A stretch of DNA of 64,000 bases from Paenibacillus sp. JJ-223 (GTDB taxonomy: Bacteria; Bacillota; Bacilli; Paenibacillales; Paenibacillaceae): contig NZ_CAKMMP010000014.1 of assembly GCF_927798175.1 (NCBI RefSeq), forward strand, positions 124,001 to 188,000. The letters run 5' to 3'. Position 1 is the first letter of the stretch, and the number at the start of each line of letters is the position of its first letter. The notes under the pieces were generated by a model. That model was not told the origin of the DNA and ran no database searches. It saw nothing but the letters and a program-made list of their open reading frames with translations. Below, piece by piece: positions 42,487 to 51,227 of the stretch. Both the position numbers and the translations under genes were made by a program.

Positions 42487-42897
42487 TTATTTCACGCGCT
42501 GAGTGGTAGGCTCAACTTCCTCCACCTTCTCGGCGCTCTTGAATTGAACGTCGTGAATATGCACGTTGACTTCGTTCACATTCAATCCGGTCATGTTTTC
42601 AATCGAGCGCTTCACGTTTTGCTGGATTTCTGTAGCCACTTGCGGAAGGCGATACCCGTATTCGATGATTACCGATACGTCAACGGCTGCTTCACGCTGT
42701 CCGACTTCAACCTTCACGCCTTTGGACAAGTTCTTGCGGCCCAGCAGCTCGGCAAAACCGCCAGCAAAACCGCCGCTCATGCCAGCTACGCCTTTAACTT
42801 CAACGGTAGCCAGTCCGGCAATAACTTCGATAACCTCAGGTGCGATTTGGATTTCACCGATATCCGTCCGTTCAAATTCTGTCGGCAGTGTACTCAT
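42487..42897 (-). CDS. Asp23/Gls24 family envelope stress protein (YqhY-like)
   Basis: 136 aa; DIGEIQIAPEVIEVIAGLATVEVKGVAGM is the family opening, followed by VKVEVGQREAAVDVSVIIEYGYRLP and NVKRSIENMTGLNVNEVNVHI. B. subtilis yqhY sits between accC and nusB exactly as here and has been linked to acetyl-CoA carboxylase activity. Confidence 0.94.
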   Translation of the reverse strand: MSTLPTEFERTDIGEIQIAPEVIEVIAGLATVEVKGVAGMSGGFAGGFAELLGRKNLSKGVKVEVGQREAAVDVSVIIEYGYRLPQVATEIQQNVKRSIENMTGLNVNEVNVHIHDVQFKSAEKVEEVEPTTQRVK

Positions 42898-43106
42898 AAC
42901 TGTTCAACACACCTTTCGCGAAATAAGTTGGCGGCCATCCGTCAGGGCCAGTCCCGATTCATTCGGGCACCCTGCGGTCCGGGAAACCGGAGCCCCTGCA
43001 ACCTTCATCCGCGTGTGCGGGCTCATCCACTGCAGGAGACATGCGCTCTTATTATTCATACTATATCATTTGAGGTACATTATGACAAACAAGTCCAATA
43101 TACCTG

Positions 43107-44450
43107 TTAAATCTCGTTTTCCTCAAGAAACTTGATATCAAAGTCCCCGCGAACGAACGTCGGGTGATCAAGCAGCTTCAAGTGGAAAGGAATCGTGGTC
43201 GATATGCCTTCGATGGCAAACTCGCTCAGTGCGCGCTTCATCTTTGCAATGGCCTCTTCGCGCGTTGCTCCCCATACGATCAATTTCGCGATCATGGAGT
43301 CGTAAAAAGGGGAAATCGTATACCCTGGATATGCTGCGCTATCCACGCGCACGCCCGGGCCTCCCGGAGCCAGATAGAACCCGATTTTACCCGGAGCCGG
43401 CATAAAATTGCGATCCGGATCCTCGGCATTGATGCGGCATTCGATGGCCCAACCGTTAATCACGACGTCCTCCTGACGGAAAGAAAGCGGATGCCCTTCG
43501 GCAACGGCAATCATTTCGCGAATCAGATCCACGCCGGTAATCATTTCCGTCACCGGATGTTCGACCTGAATGCGTGTATTCATTTCCATGAAATAAAACT
43601 CGCCCGTCGGACTAAGCAGAAACTCAAGCGTACCTGCTCCCGAGTAATTGACCGCCAACGCTGCTCTGACAGCGGCTTCCCCCATCAGGGTGCGCACTTC
43701 TTCCGTCAACACAGGGCAAGGCGCTTCCTCGACAAGCTTTTGGCGGCGGCGCTGCACAGAGCAGTCACGTTCGCCAAGATGAACGGCATTGCCGTGTTTG
43801 TCGGCCATGATCTGGATTTCCACGTGTTTCATACCCGTCAGAAATTTCTCAAGGTATACGCCCGCATTGCCGAATGCCTTCTGGGCTTCCTGCTGGGCCG
43901 TCGTGATTTGTTTGACGAGCGATTCCTCGTCTTCAGCGATACGAATTCCTTTTCCCCCACCGCCGGCGGTTGCCTTGATGATTACCGGGTATCCGATATC
44001 TCTGGCGATCATGATCGCTTCGTCCATATTTTCGACCAATCCGTCCGATCCCGGAATGACGGGCACGCCCGCATCCTTCATCGTCTGTTTGGCAACGGCC
44101 TTGTCACCCATTTTGGTAATCGCTTCTGGGGAAGGGCCGATAAAGGTGATGTTGCAAGACGCACAAATTTCGGCGAAATCGGCATTCTCTGCAAGGAACC
44201 CGTAGCCAGGGTGGATCGCATCGCATTCAGTCAGCGTAGCCACGCTCATCAGGTTGGTAAAATTAAGGTAACTGTCCTTCGACAAGGTCGGACCGACGCA
44301 ATATGCTTCGTCCGCCAGGCGCACATGCAGGGAATCCTTGTCCGCTTCCGAGTAAACCGCTACCGTCGAAATGCCGAGCTCACGGCAGGCACGAATAATA
44401 CGTACCGCGATCTCGCCGCGGTTCGCAATCAGTATTTTATGAAATTTCAT
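43107..44450 (-). CDS. accC: Biotin carboxylase, acetyl-CoA carboxylase subunit AccC
   Basis: ATP-dependent carboxylation of biotin on AccB, first step of fatty acid synthesis. 447 aa: IANRGEIAVRIIRACRELGI, HPGYGFLAENADFAE, ATP-grasp loop KATAGGGGKGIRI, and FYFMEMNTRIQVEHPVTEMITG. Follows accB by 56 bp. Confidence 0.97.
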   Translation of the reverse strand: MKFHKILIANRGEIAVRIIRACRELGISTVAVYSEADKDSLHVRLADEAYCVGPTLSKDSYLNFTNLMSVATLTECDAIHPGYGFLAENADFAEICASCNITFIGPSPEAITKMGDKAVAKQTMKDAGVPVIPGSDGLVENMDEAIMIARDIGYPVIIKATAGGGGKGIRIAEDEESLVKQITTAQQEAQKAFGNAGVYLEKFLTGMKHVEIQIMADKHGNAVHLGERDCSVQRRRQKLVEEAPCPVLTEEVRTLMGEAAVRAALAVNYSGAGTLEFLLSPTGEFYFMEMNTRIQVEHPVTEMITGVDLIREMIAVAEGHPLSFRQEDVVINGWAIECRINAEDPDRNFMPAPGKIGFYLAPGGPGVRVDSAAYPGYTISPFYDSMIAKLIVWGATREEAIAKMKRALSEFAIEGISTTIPFHLKLLDHPTFVRGDFDIKFLEENEI

Positions 44451-44506
44451 TTCGATATTGTCCTCCTTCGAAGCTCATCCGGTTGCCGTTCCTACGGCGA
44501 TGGCCA

Positions 44507-44983
44507 TTATTCCGGTTTGACCAGGAACAGAGGTTGTCCGTATTCGACCAGTTGGCCGTTCTCAACCAGCACTTCAACGATTTCGCCCTTGACGTCGGCG
44601 TCAAGCTCGTTCATCAATTTCATCGCTTCGATGATGCAGACCGTTGTTTTTTCAACAACCTTGTCGCCCTTGCTTACAAAAGGACCCGCTTCCGGCGAGG
44701 AAGCTCTGTAGAAGGTACCCACCATCGGTGATACGATTTTATGTAAATGGCTTGCAGGGTCAGCTTGCGGAGCAGCTTCGGAAACGACCGGAGCCTGCTG
44801 TACTTGCGGCGCAGCTGCAACGATTTGCGGAGCTTGCACGGCAGCGGCCTGAATCACCTCGGTTTTGCCAGGCTTGCGAATCGACAGGCGCGATCCTTCA
44901 TTTTCAATTTCCAATTCCTGAACGGAACTTTCATCCACCAGTTTGATCAGTTCTTTGATCTCACTCAATTTAAACATTTCCAT
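44507..44983 (-). CDS. accB: Biotin carboxyl carrier protein AccB
   Basis: Carries biotin on the Lys of EAMKLMNE near the C-terminus (about residue 121). 158 aa: N-terminal helical FKLSEIKELIKLVDES, an Ala/Gln/Pro-rich linker and the biotinyl domain. Three nearby ATGs are in frame; 44983 is 6 nt from AAAGGAG and fits best. Confidence 0.96.
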   Translation of the reverse strand: MEMFKLSEIKELIKLVDESSVQELEIENEGSRLSIRKPGKTEVIQAAAVQAPQIVAAAPQVQQAPVVSEAAPQADPASHLHKIVSPMVGTFYRASSPEAGPFVSKGDKVVEKTTVCIIEAMKLMNELDADVKGEIVEVLVENGQLVEYGQPLFLVKPE

Positions 44984-45063
44984 CATTCACTCCTTTGGCA
45001 TCATGCCAGTCTCACTAGGACGGTCATATGGCTTTATGTATTATATCACAATCGTTCAAAATG

Positions 45064-45098
45064 GAAAGGGCCCGGCAGAATCCCACTCTCCGGGCCAA
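45064..45098 (-). terminator. Probable terminator after spoIIIAH
   Basis: GGCCCGG and CCGGGCC, perfect 7 bp with a 14-nt loop, then CTTTCCATTTTG on the minus strand. Confidence 0.6.
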
Positions 45099-45115
45099 TG
45101 TCCAACTTACGCTGC

Positions 45116-45943
45116 TTATTGCTCCGTCACGTATTGCACGCTGATTTGGTTTTGCGATACGGCCAGCTCTTTCATCACCAGATCCACGATCGATACCGCT
45201 TGCTTTACATCCAGTTTGTCACTAAGCACAAGTACTTTATACTTGTCTGCTTCTTCCTCTACGATGGCATTGGCGTATTGTTGCGACAATGTTTCTTCGA
45301 TGCCTGTAATTTTCGCTTCCTTCTCTTCCAGGGCGCGAAGCTCTTCGGTTGCCTTCGCATTTTCTTCCGGCGTTTTGCTCAGGTCGCCCGCGATGGTCAT
45401 CAATTCCTCATATTTGCGATTGTTGCTTTCTTCCCGCTGCCATTGATAATTTTGGAACTGGCTGCTTGCGGAAACGGCTGTATTTTGTTCCTCCATTTCC
45501 TTCAGCACCTCTTCGTCGGTTTTGGCTGTGCCTGCATCCGCTCCTTCGGTACCTGTTCCGCTGACGTCAGGGGTCGTTGCGGTTCCTTTGTCGGCCTCTT
45601 TACCGGTTTCGCCTTTCTCTCCCGATTCGGCCGCAGGTGTTTTGCCCGTATCGCCAGTTTTCCCTTCATTAGAAGACGGTTCTTCAGCCGTGCCTGCTGC
45701 AGGCTGCTGTCCTTCTGTAACAGCACCTTCGCTTACGACTTCATTCACAACCAGCCCTTCTGTCGGATCAATAATGGACGTTGTTTCCGTGACATCACCT
45801 TGCTTCATGCTGTCGACTTGCTGGCTGTCTGCTACAGGCGTATTTACAGGGCCGCTGTCCTCCGTGAACAGGTAGTAGGCTGACAAAATGACCATTAAGC
45901 TTAACATCGAGACGAGCCAGATTGTTTGGCGTTTGTTATTCAT
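45116..45943 (-). CDS. spoIIIAH: Stage III sporulation protein AH
   Basis: Mother-cell component that docks to forespore SpoIIQ across the septum, building the feeding channel. 275 aa: N-terminal helix (TIWLVSMLSLMVILSAYYLF), then a linker rich in Glu, Gly, Thr and Ala (about residues 60-140) and the C-terminal YscJ-like domain (GDLSKTPEENAKATEELRALEE to VMKELAVSQNQISVQYV). Longer than the roughly 218-aa B. subtilis protein because of the linker. Last gene of the operon. Confidence 0.94.
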   Translation of the reverse strand: MNNKRQTIWLVSMLSLMVILSAYYLFTEDSGPVNTPVADSQQVDSMKQGDVTETTSIIDPTEGLVVNEVVSEGAVTEGQQPAAGTAEEPSSNEGKTGDTGKTPAAESGEKGETGKEADKGTATTPDVSGTGTEGADAGTAKTDEEVLKEMEEQNTAVSASSQFQNYQWQREESNNRKYEELMTIAGDLSKTPEENAKATEELRALEEKEAKITGIEETLSQQYANAIVEEEADKYKVLVLSDKLDVKQAVSIVDLVMKELAVSQNQISVQYVTEQ

Positions 45944-46004
45944 TCCAATTCCTCCTCAGATTAACTTGGCTTTGTTTCCATCAAGCTGCCGTTCCATCAA
46001 ACGG

Positions 46005-46643
46005 CTAATCCTGCTTGCGCGGCACAACCGAAATCCGGTAAGCGGCGACGTTCAACCCTTTTTCCACGGCATCCGTAATCAGGTCCTTCACGACTTTGTT
46101 CTCGGCTCCCTTCGCTACGACGAGTACACCTCTGATCTGCGGTTTGAGCCTCTTGGTGACGATCGGCGTCTGATCACCCGACACTTCATACGTGATGATC
46201 TCCCCGTCCCGGGTATACTGGGTCATGTGCCTTTTTCCGCCATTGGCATCCGTTTCTTCCGTGAGCTGTTGGGAATCCTTTACGTTCCGCTGAACAACCA
46301 GCTCCTCGGTGGAATCGACGGTGACCATGACGTCGACCGTCCCCACGCCGACGATGTTTTCCAACACACCTTTGATTTTGTCTTCAAACGCGGTTTCAAT
46401 CACCTGAAACGGATTGGACTCGTCAAGGCCCTCCTGAACGTTTGCTGCCATGGATGCAGCAGGATTGGGCGGTTCTCGCCCGATGTTTTCGGAATCTACT
46501 TTTTTGACGTTGATGAACGAACTGAACACCATGATGCCCACGCCGATCAAGCCAAGAATGATGAGCCATCGAAACGTGTTGCTGCGCTTCTGGCCTTCAC
46601 CGCCGCTGAACAACGATTCGATCTTTTTAAACCACTGCTTCAT
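46005..46643 (-). CDS. spoIIIAG: Stage III sporulation protein AG
   Basis: Ring-forming channel component. 212 aa: short basic start, one helix (FRWLIILGLIGVGIMVFSSFI), disordered stretch, then a ring-building domain (IKGVLENIVGVGTVDVMVTVDSTEE and RLKPQIRGVLVVAKGAENK). The ATG at 46643 follows AAGGAGGGG; an upstream reading frame overlaps spoIIIAF and is not used. Confidence 0.94.
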   Translation of the reverse strand: MKQWFKKIESLFSGGEGQKRSNTFRWLIILGLIGVGIMVFSSFINVKKVDSENIGREPPNPAASMAANVQEGLDESNPFQVIETAFEDKIKGVLENIVGVGTVDVMVTVDSTEELVVQRNVKDSQQLTEETDANGGKRHMTQYTRDGEIITYEVSGDQTPIVTKRLKPQIRGVLVVAKGAENKVVKDLITDAVEKGLNVAAYRISVVPRKQD

Positions 46644-46659
46644 TCGGACCCCTCCTTCT

Positions 46660-47508
46660 TCATAGTGGTTTTGCCCCCCGCTGTTCCTGAACGTGCACTT
46701 TGCTCGCATCCACGTCCCAATTCTCGCTGAGCAGGGTCATGATCTGGACGGTGAGTTTGGAATCGGGGCCGCCTTCCTTCCCTTCCTGAACGATTCCCTG
46801 TTGTTCTTGTTCACCCATCGCAGGCAAAGCCCCGCTCTCCGGATCTTTCGGCTTTTCCTCCGCAGCATTGGCATCTGCGCCAATCTGCACGGCCGGAATG
46901 TGAACTTCTCCGATTTCGATCGGCTCCCTTGTTGCCAAAGATTCTTCTTCCAAAGCTGCCGGATCGGTTTCGTTCATGGACTTCGTTTCCGCCCCGGTGC
47001 CCTGCAGAGCCTCTTCTTTTCCCTGCTCTTGATGTTGTGCAGCCATCGTCACCAGCACCTTGCGGATGACGGGTAATTCAGCCTGCGCAAATGCCGAGTC
47101 CGGCGATGAGTGCAGCTCCATGCCCAGTTGAACCTCTACGGATTGAACCCGTTTGCCGGTTTCCTCCTCAATCTGATCTTTCATCGCGCTGGAGAGCTCC
47201 CTTGCGGTCCACTGTAAGGACTGTTCCTGTTCGCCGGCTCGCAATTTTTTGCCCTCAGCCAGGATTTGCTCCAACGTTACATTCCCTTCATCCATATCTC
47301 CCATAGTCGACATGGCCCGCTTGAGCTCGGCCACCGGATCGCTTCGCAGCAGCTTGGTCAGGGGGGACAACAGCGTAAGCAGAATAAGGAGGCTCAGCAC
47401 AAGCTTGACGTACCGCTCCATGGAACGATTGGGCAGCAGCATCTCCACAAAGGTTGCGAGCAGGACAATCATGATCAATTCCTGAAGCCAGTTGCTCAGC
47501 CACCCCAT
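46660..47508 (-). CDS. spoIIIAF: Stage III sporulation protein AF
   Basis: 282 aa against about 206 in B. subtilis. Two N-terminal membrane helices (ELIMIVLLATFVEMLLP and LVLSLLILLTLLSPL), then a large soluble part with an inserted Glu/Ala/Gln-rich region (about residues 160-240) before the conserved end LTVQIMTLLSENWDVDASKVHVQ. Part of the SpoIIIA-SpoIIQ complex. Confidence 0.92.
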   Translation of the reverse strand: MGWLSNWLQELIMIVLLATFVEMLLPNRSMERYVKLVLSLLILLTLLSPLTKLLRSDPVAELKRAMSTMGDMDEGNVTLEQILAEGKKLRAGEQEQSLQWTARELSSAMKDQIEEETGKRVQSVEVQLGMELHSSPDSAFAQAELPVIRKVLVTMAAQHQEQGKEEALQGTGAETKSMNETDPAALEEESLATREPIEIGEVHIPAVQIGADANAAEEKPKDPESGALPAMGEQEQQGIVQEGKEGGPDSKLTVQIMTLLSENWDVDASKVHVQEQRGAKPL

Positions 47509-47533
47509 CCTTTCCGCCTCCCGTCCCTTTCCT

Positions 47534-48724
47534 TTATCGCATCATCACCGTCAGATTACCTGCTGTGAGCAGTATGGTAATTGCCAGAAAAAACATCAGT
47601 CCGACCGCAGCCAGGGCGGCAAATACGTAGATCATCGCTTTCCCGATTGCCTGCAGACACCCGACGATCGGAGTGTCGCCCAGCGGCTGCATGATCGCAC
47701 CCGTTATGTTGTAGATCAAGGCAAGGGCAAGAATCTTGAGTGCCGGAAAGGCGCAAAGAAACAATATGATAATGACTCCCGTCAGCCCGATCGCATTTTT
47801 GACGAGCAATGAGGCCGTGAATACGGTATCGGTGGCATCCGCGAACGTCCGTCCCACAATGGGAATAAAGTTCCCTGCAATGTATTTTGCTGCCTTCAGG
47901 CTAACCCCGTCCGTGACGGAACTCGTCGCTCCCTGCACGGAAATGACGCCGAGAAACATGGTGAGCAGTACGCCCAGCAGTGCCACGCTAATGTTGCGGA
48001 GCAAGTCGGCAAGCTGTGTCAGCTTGTATTTGTCGGAGATCGAGCTGACCAGATGCAGCACCGCCGAGAAGAACAACAACGGAAAAACGAGCATGTGAAT
48101 GAGCGTGCTTACCAAATGAATCATGAAAATAATCATGGGATGCGTCACGGATACCGTTACGATGTTCCCCATCGATGCGAGGAGGGTGAACAGCAGCGGC
48201 ACCATCGCCATCATGAAACTGACCATGCCTTCAATGGCATCTTTGGCGTATCCGATCGCCACGCTGAAACTGTTGATGGCAATAATGATGATGACCATGT
48301 AACAGATCGCATACGCGATTTTGCTGATATTGTTTTTCTCAAACGCGGTCTGCAGTGTCTCCAGGATCATGCTCAGCACGCTTAACATGACAATGGTGAC
48401 CAACAATTTGCCGTTGTACATGATCTCGTGCAGCATAAAGGTTCCGATGGCAACGAAAACCGATTTCAGGCTGAATCCTTCATTGCCGGGAACGAGCATA
48501 TCCATGAAAGAAGGCGTCTTTCCTTCGGGAAAAAAACCGCCATACTGCTTCATTAGCTGGTCCCAGTACTTTTCCACCTGGTCTTTGGGCAGCTCATTCG
48601 CCTGTTGCTGCATCCATTCGTCCGCAGGCGCAGTTGCCGCAGCCTGTCCGATAAAGGCAAACAGAAAACACGTCACAAGGATAAAAGCAAGGCTCCAGCG
48701 CGGCTTCTCTCTGATTCGGTTCAT
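47534..48724 (-). CDS. spoIIIAE: Stage III sporulation protein AE
   Basis: 396 aa polytopic membrane protein with signal peptide (FILVTCFLFAFIGQAAATA) and about seven helices; conserved LYNITGAIMQPLGDTPIVGCLQAIGKA near the C-terminus. Largest integral membrane part of the mother-cell channel. The GGAGG is 15 nt from the ATG, farther than usual. Confidence 0.95.
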   Translation of the reverse strand: MNRIREKPRWSLAFILVTCFLFAFIGQAAATAPADEWMQQQANELPKDQVEKYWDQLMKQYGGFFPEGKTPSFMDMLVPGNEGFSLKSVFVAIGTFMLHEIMYNGKLLVTIVMLSVLSMILETLQTAFEKNNISKIAYAICYMVIIIIAINSFSVAIGYAKDAIEGMVSFMMAMVPLLFTLLASMGNIVTVSVTHPMIIFMIHLVSTLIHMLVFPLLFFSAVLHLVSSISDKYKLTQLADLLRNISVALLGVLLTMFLGVISVQGATSSVTDGVSLKAAKYIAGNFIPIVGRTFADATDTVFTASLLVKNAIGLTGVIIILFLCAFPALKILALALIYNITGAIMQPLGDTPIVGCLQAIGKAMIYVFAALAAVGLMFFLAITILLTAGNLTVMMR

Positions 48725-48745
48725 GAATAATCCGCATGCCTCCTT

Positions 48746-49135
48746 TTACACCGGCATCAGCTTCATGACGGTTTCGATAATGATACCGATGATCGGAATT
48801 GCCAGCACGAGGATCAGCACCTTGCCGGCAAGTTCGATTTTGGAAGCGATGCTTTCCTGGCCGGCATCCCGCACGATCTGTGCGCCGAACTCGGCGATGT
48901 AGGCAATGCCGATAATTTTAAGCACCGTTTTCAGGTAAACGCTCTCCATGCCCGAGTTTTCGGCCAGCCGTTTCAGCACATCGATCACGGACCCGATTTT
49001 TCCGATCAGCAGCATGAAAATGACAATGCCGGTAGCCGCGGCGATCAGAAACGCAAACATGGGCTTCTGTTCCTTGATGACAAGAATGAGAACCGTTGCG
49101 ATCAGCGCCAGACCCACGACTTGAATAATCTCCAC
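48746..49135 (-). CDS. spoIIIAD: Stage III sporulation protein AD
   Basis: 129 aa, three or four membrane helices, resembling SpoIIIAC and likely derived from a common ancestor (EIIQVVGLALIATVLILVI start). GTG start at 49135. Channel component; function of the individual protein unknown. Confidence 0.93.
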   Translation of the reverse strand: MEIIQVVGLALIATVLILVIKEQKPMFAFLIAAATGIVIFMLLIGKIGSVIDVLKRLAENSGMESVYLKTVLKIIGIAYIAEFGAQIVRDAGQESIASKIELAGKVLILVLAIPIIGIIIETVMKLMPV

Positions 49136-49166
49136 AGGTCACCACCATTCCGGCTTCATGACCGCA

Positions 49167-49370
49167 TCATTGGAACAGGAATATCGATTTGATTTCCTGC
49201 AGCAGGCCGTCCAGCATGCGAACAACCATGAACAGCACAACGACGAATCCAATCACGGTCACCCAGTGCGCCATATCTTCCTTTCCCATCTGTTTCAGAA
49301 CGGTATGAATCATCGCAATGATGATACCGATTCCCGCAATCTGAAAAATTGCGTTTACTTCCAAATTCAT
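49167..49370 (-). CDS. spoIIIAC: Stage III sporulation protein AC
   Basis: 67 aa, two helices (IFQIAGIGIIIAMIHTVLKQ and VTVIGFVVVLFMVVRMLDGL). Length and sequence match SpoIIIAC. Lies 31 bp before spoIIIAD. Confidence 0.93.
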   Translation of the reverse strand: MNLEVNAIFQIAGIGIIIAMIHTVLKQMGKEDMAHWVTVIGFVVVLFMVVRMLDGLLQEIKSIFLFQ

Positions 49371-49399
49371 GACCTTGGCACCTCACTATCCCGGCAATT

Positions 49400-49918
49400 T
49401 CAGAAGATCAGAATTACGATTAACGCTCCTACAAGCATCCCGAGGTTACGGCTCATCCGTTCATACTTCATTTGATCGGCTTGTGCACGGGACTCTTCGT
49501 GCATCAGTTGCTGAATGGCTAGCGAGATATGTTTGGTCTGATCCTGACGGTCGCTGGTGCCAAGACTATAACTCAATTGCAGCATGACTTCCCGCTCATC
49601 CTCTTTCATGGCCGACTTGGCCCAAGCCTGCTCGATGCCTGATTGCAGACTGTCACGCGCCGTTTGCCCGTGAGGTCCCTCCATTCGGTTCCCCGCGTGC
49701 AGAAAAAGCGTGCGTACCGGCTCTTTGGTCTGAGCGGCCATTTTGTCCATTGCTTCCGGCAGGGGAGTCAAGCCGTAATTGATTTCCGTCATCAACCGCT
49801 GCAAGGCAGCAATCAGTTCCCGGAGCTGTTTGGGTCTGAGCGCGTATTGCCGGGCGCGATAAAAACCGATCATCGTACTTGCCAGAAGGATCAGCACCGC
49901 ACCGAGCATGTTAAGCAT
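49400..49918 (-). CDS. spoIIIAB: Stage III sporulation protein AB
   Basis: 172 aa (171 in B. subtilis): N-terminal helix (GAVLILLASTMIGFYRA), cytoplasmic helical domain with the conserved LRELIAALQRLMTEINYGLTPLPEAM, and a C-terminal helix. The ATG at 49918 overlaps the spoIIIAA stop (8 bp) with GGAGGAG inside spoIIIAA. Resembles type II secretion GspF-like proteins. Confidence 0.94.
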   Translation of the reverse strand: MLNMLGAVLILLASTMIGFYRARQYALRPKQLRELIAALQRLMTEINYGLTPLPEAMDKMAAQTKEPVRTLFLHAGNRMEGPHGQTARDSLQSGIEQAWAKSAMKEDEREVMLQLSYSLGTSDRQDQTKHISLAIQQLMHEESRAQADQMKYERMSRNLGMLVGALIVILIF

Positions 49919-50921
49919 AAGCTTCTCCTCCTGCTCCCGCCGGGGTAACCTGCAAACCACGCATCTTGCCGTCCGCGAGCCTGAAGCTGGTGCCCCGGCT
50001 CGTCCGCCGCAGCTGCACGTAACGCTGGAACGTCTGCCCTTCAATCAGGGCGCGCAAGGCAGGTCTGGAAGCAAGCTCCATGAAGTCGCGGCCGTGAGCG
50101 GTTGCGATGACGGATACTCCGGAATGCAGCGCCTCCATGACTGCTTCGGCATCTTCCGGACGACCGATCTCGTCCACAATCAACACGTCCGGTGACATGG
50201 AACGGAGCATCATCATCATGCCTTCGGCTTTCGGGCAACCATCCAGAACATCCGTCCGCGGACCGACATCGAAGCCGGGCACGCCGCGGTGGCTGCCTGC
50301 AATTTCGGAGCGCTCGTCCACGATGCCGACCTTGAGGCGGGAAGATAATCCCTGGACGCGCTCACCTGCCCCCGGCAACCCGGTACCGCTGCTGATCTGT
50401 CTCGCCAGATCCCGCAGCAGCGTCGTTTTCCCTTGCTGGGGAGGCGACAGAATCAATGTATGGAATACCTGTCCGCTCTTGGCATCCCACAGATGAGGCA
50501 GGATGCGGTCAGCGATGCCGTGTATTTCGCGCGCGATTCTCATATTGAACCCCGTGATGTCCCGCAAGTATTCGACGCGTCCTCCGCTAACCACGGTCCG
50601 TCCAGCAAGTCCAATCCGGTGGCCCCCGGGAATCGTGATGAAACCTCTGCGGAGCTCCTCTTCCAATGTATACAGCGAATGGTTGCTAATCATGTCAAGC
50701 AGCTTGTGTGCGTCTTCTTTGGAAGGAACATAAGCATCGTCCGGCTTGTCCGTCAGACTGCCGTCCGGGCACAGAAAATGATAGCTGCCACCGGCATTGG
50801 CCTCAAGCGGCCTTCCCGTGCGTATGCGAACTTCTTCCACTTGTTCCGATACAGCGGGCGGCATTCTTCCCAGAATGGTTTGGATCGGTTCCGGGAAGAG
50901 CTCCCTCCAGTTCACTTTCAT
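49911..50921 (-). CDS. spoIIIAA: Stage III sporulation protein AA (channel ATPase)
   Basis: 336-aa AAA/secretion-ATPase-like protein thought to power the SpoIIIA channel. P-loop SPPQQGKTTLLRDL (first position Ser rather than the usual Gly), Walker B DVLIVDEIGRPEDAEA, and arginine-rich GIVDERSEIAG. First gene of the eight-gene operon, with a SigE-type promoter about 60 bp upstream. Confidence 0.95.
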   Translation of the reverse strand: MKVNWRELFPEPIQTILGRMPPAVSEQVEEVRIRTGRPLEANAGGSYHFLCPDGSLTDKPDDAYVPSKEDAHKLLDMISNHSLYTLEEELRRGFITIPGGHRIGLAGRTVVSGGRVEYLRDITGFNMRIAREIHGIADRILPHLWDAKSGQVFHTLILSPPQQGKTTLLRDLARQISSGTGLPGAGERVQGLSSRLKVGIVDERSEIAGSHRGVPGFDVGPRTDVLDGCPKAEGMMMMLRSMSPDVLIVDEIGRPEDAEAVMEALHSGVSVIATAHGRDFMELASRPALRALIEGQTFQRYVQLRRTSRGTSFRLADGKMRGLQVTPAGAGGEAYA

Positions 50922-51227
50922 GATCGGCCCTCCAACCCCACAATTGTGATGATCTCTTTTCTGATGCTGTTCCTATCTCAATTCTATGCCTGTACATTCG
51001 AATTATGACGACGAACTCTAGCAATTGTTCGAAAGGGAGAGAGTAGCGCAAGTGGAGAGACATAGAACTTCCAATTTTATTTATTTCTGAAAGGGTGGGG
51101 AGGCTGCAAACGATAGGCACCTGTCTATGGAAGGGTGCATATAGTGCACAAACAGATTCCGTTATCCCGATTCCGCTATGCGGACGATGGAGACATTTCC
51201 CCCAAGAGAAGAAAGGAGTTGTGGGGT
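50922..51227. other. spoIIIAA / comB divergent intergenic region
   Basis: 306 bp between divergent genes. It holds the SigE-type promoter of spoIIIA (50981-51008) and a 16-bp near-palindrome (51113-51128). No additional gene is evident, though an in-frame upstream start for the comB-like gene (51135) exists without a good ribosome site. Confidence 0.65.
50981..51008 (-). promoter_or_regulatory. SigE-type promoter of the spoIIIA operon
   Basis: Minus-strand TCATAAT (51008-51002) and CATAGAAT (50988-50981), 13-bp spacer; each is one mismatch from the SigE elements KMATATT and CATACAAT. spoIIIA of B. subtilis is transcribed by SigE. Confidence 0.6.

Noticed and set aside
43164..44711. 515-codon plus-strand frame over accC and accB
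   Set aside because: Shadow of biotin carboxylase and carrier protein; no domain, low-complexity composition.
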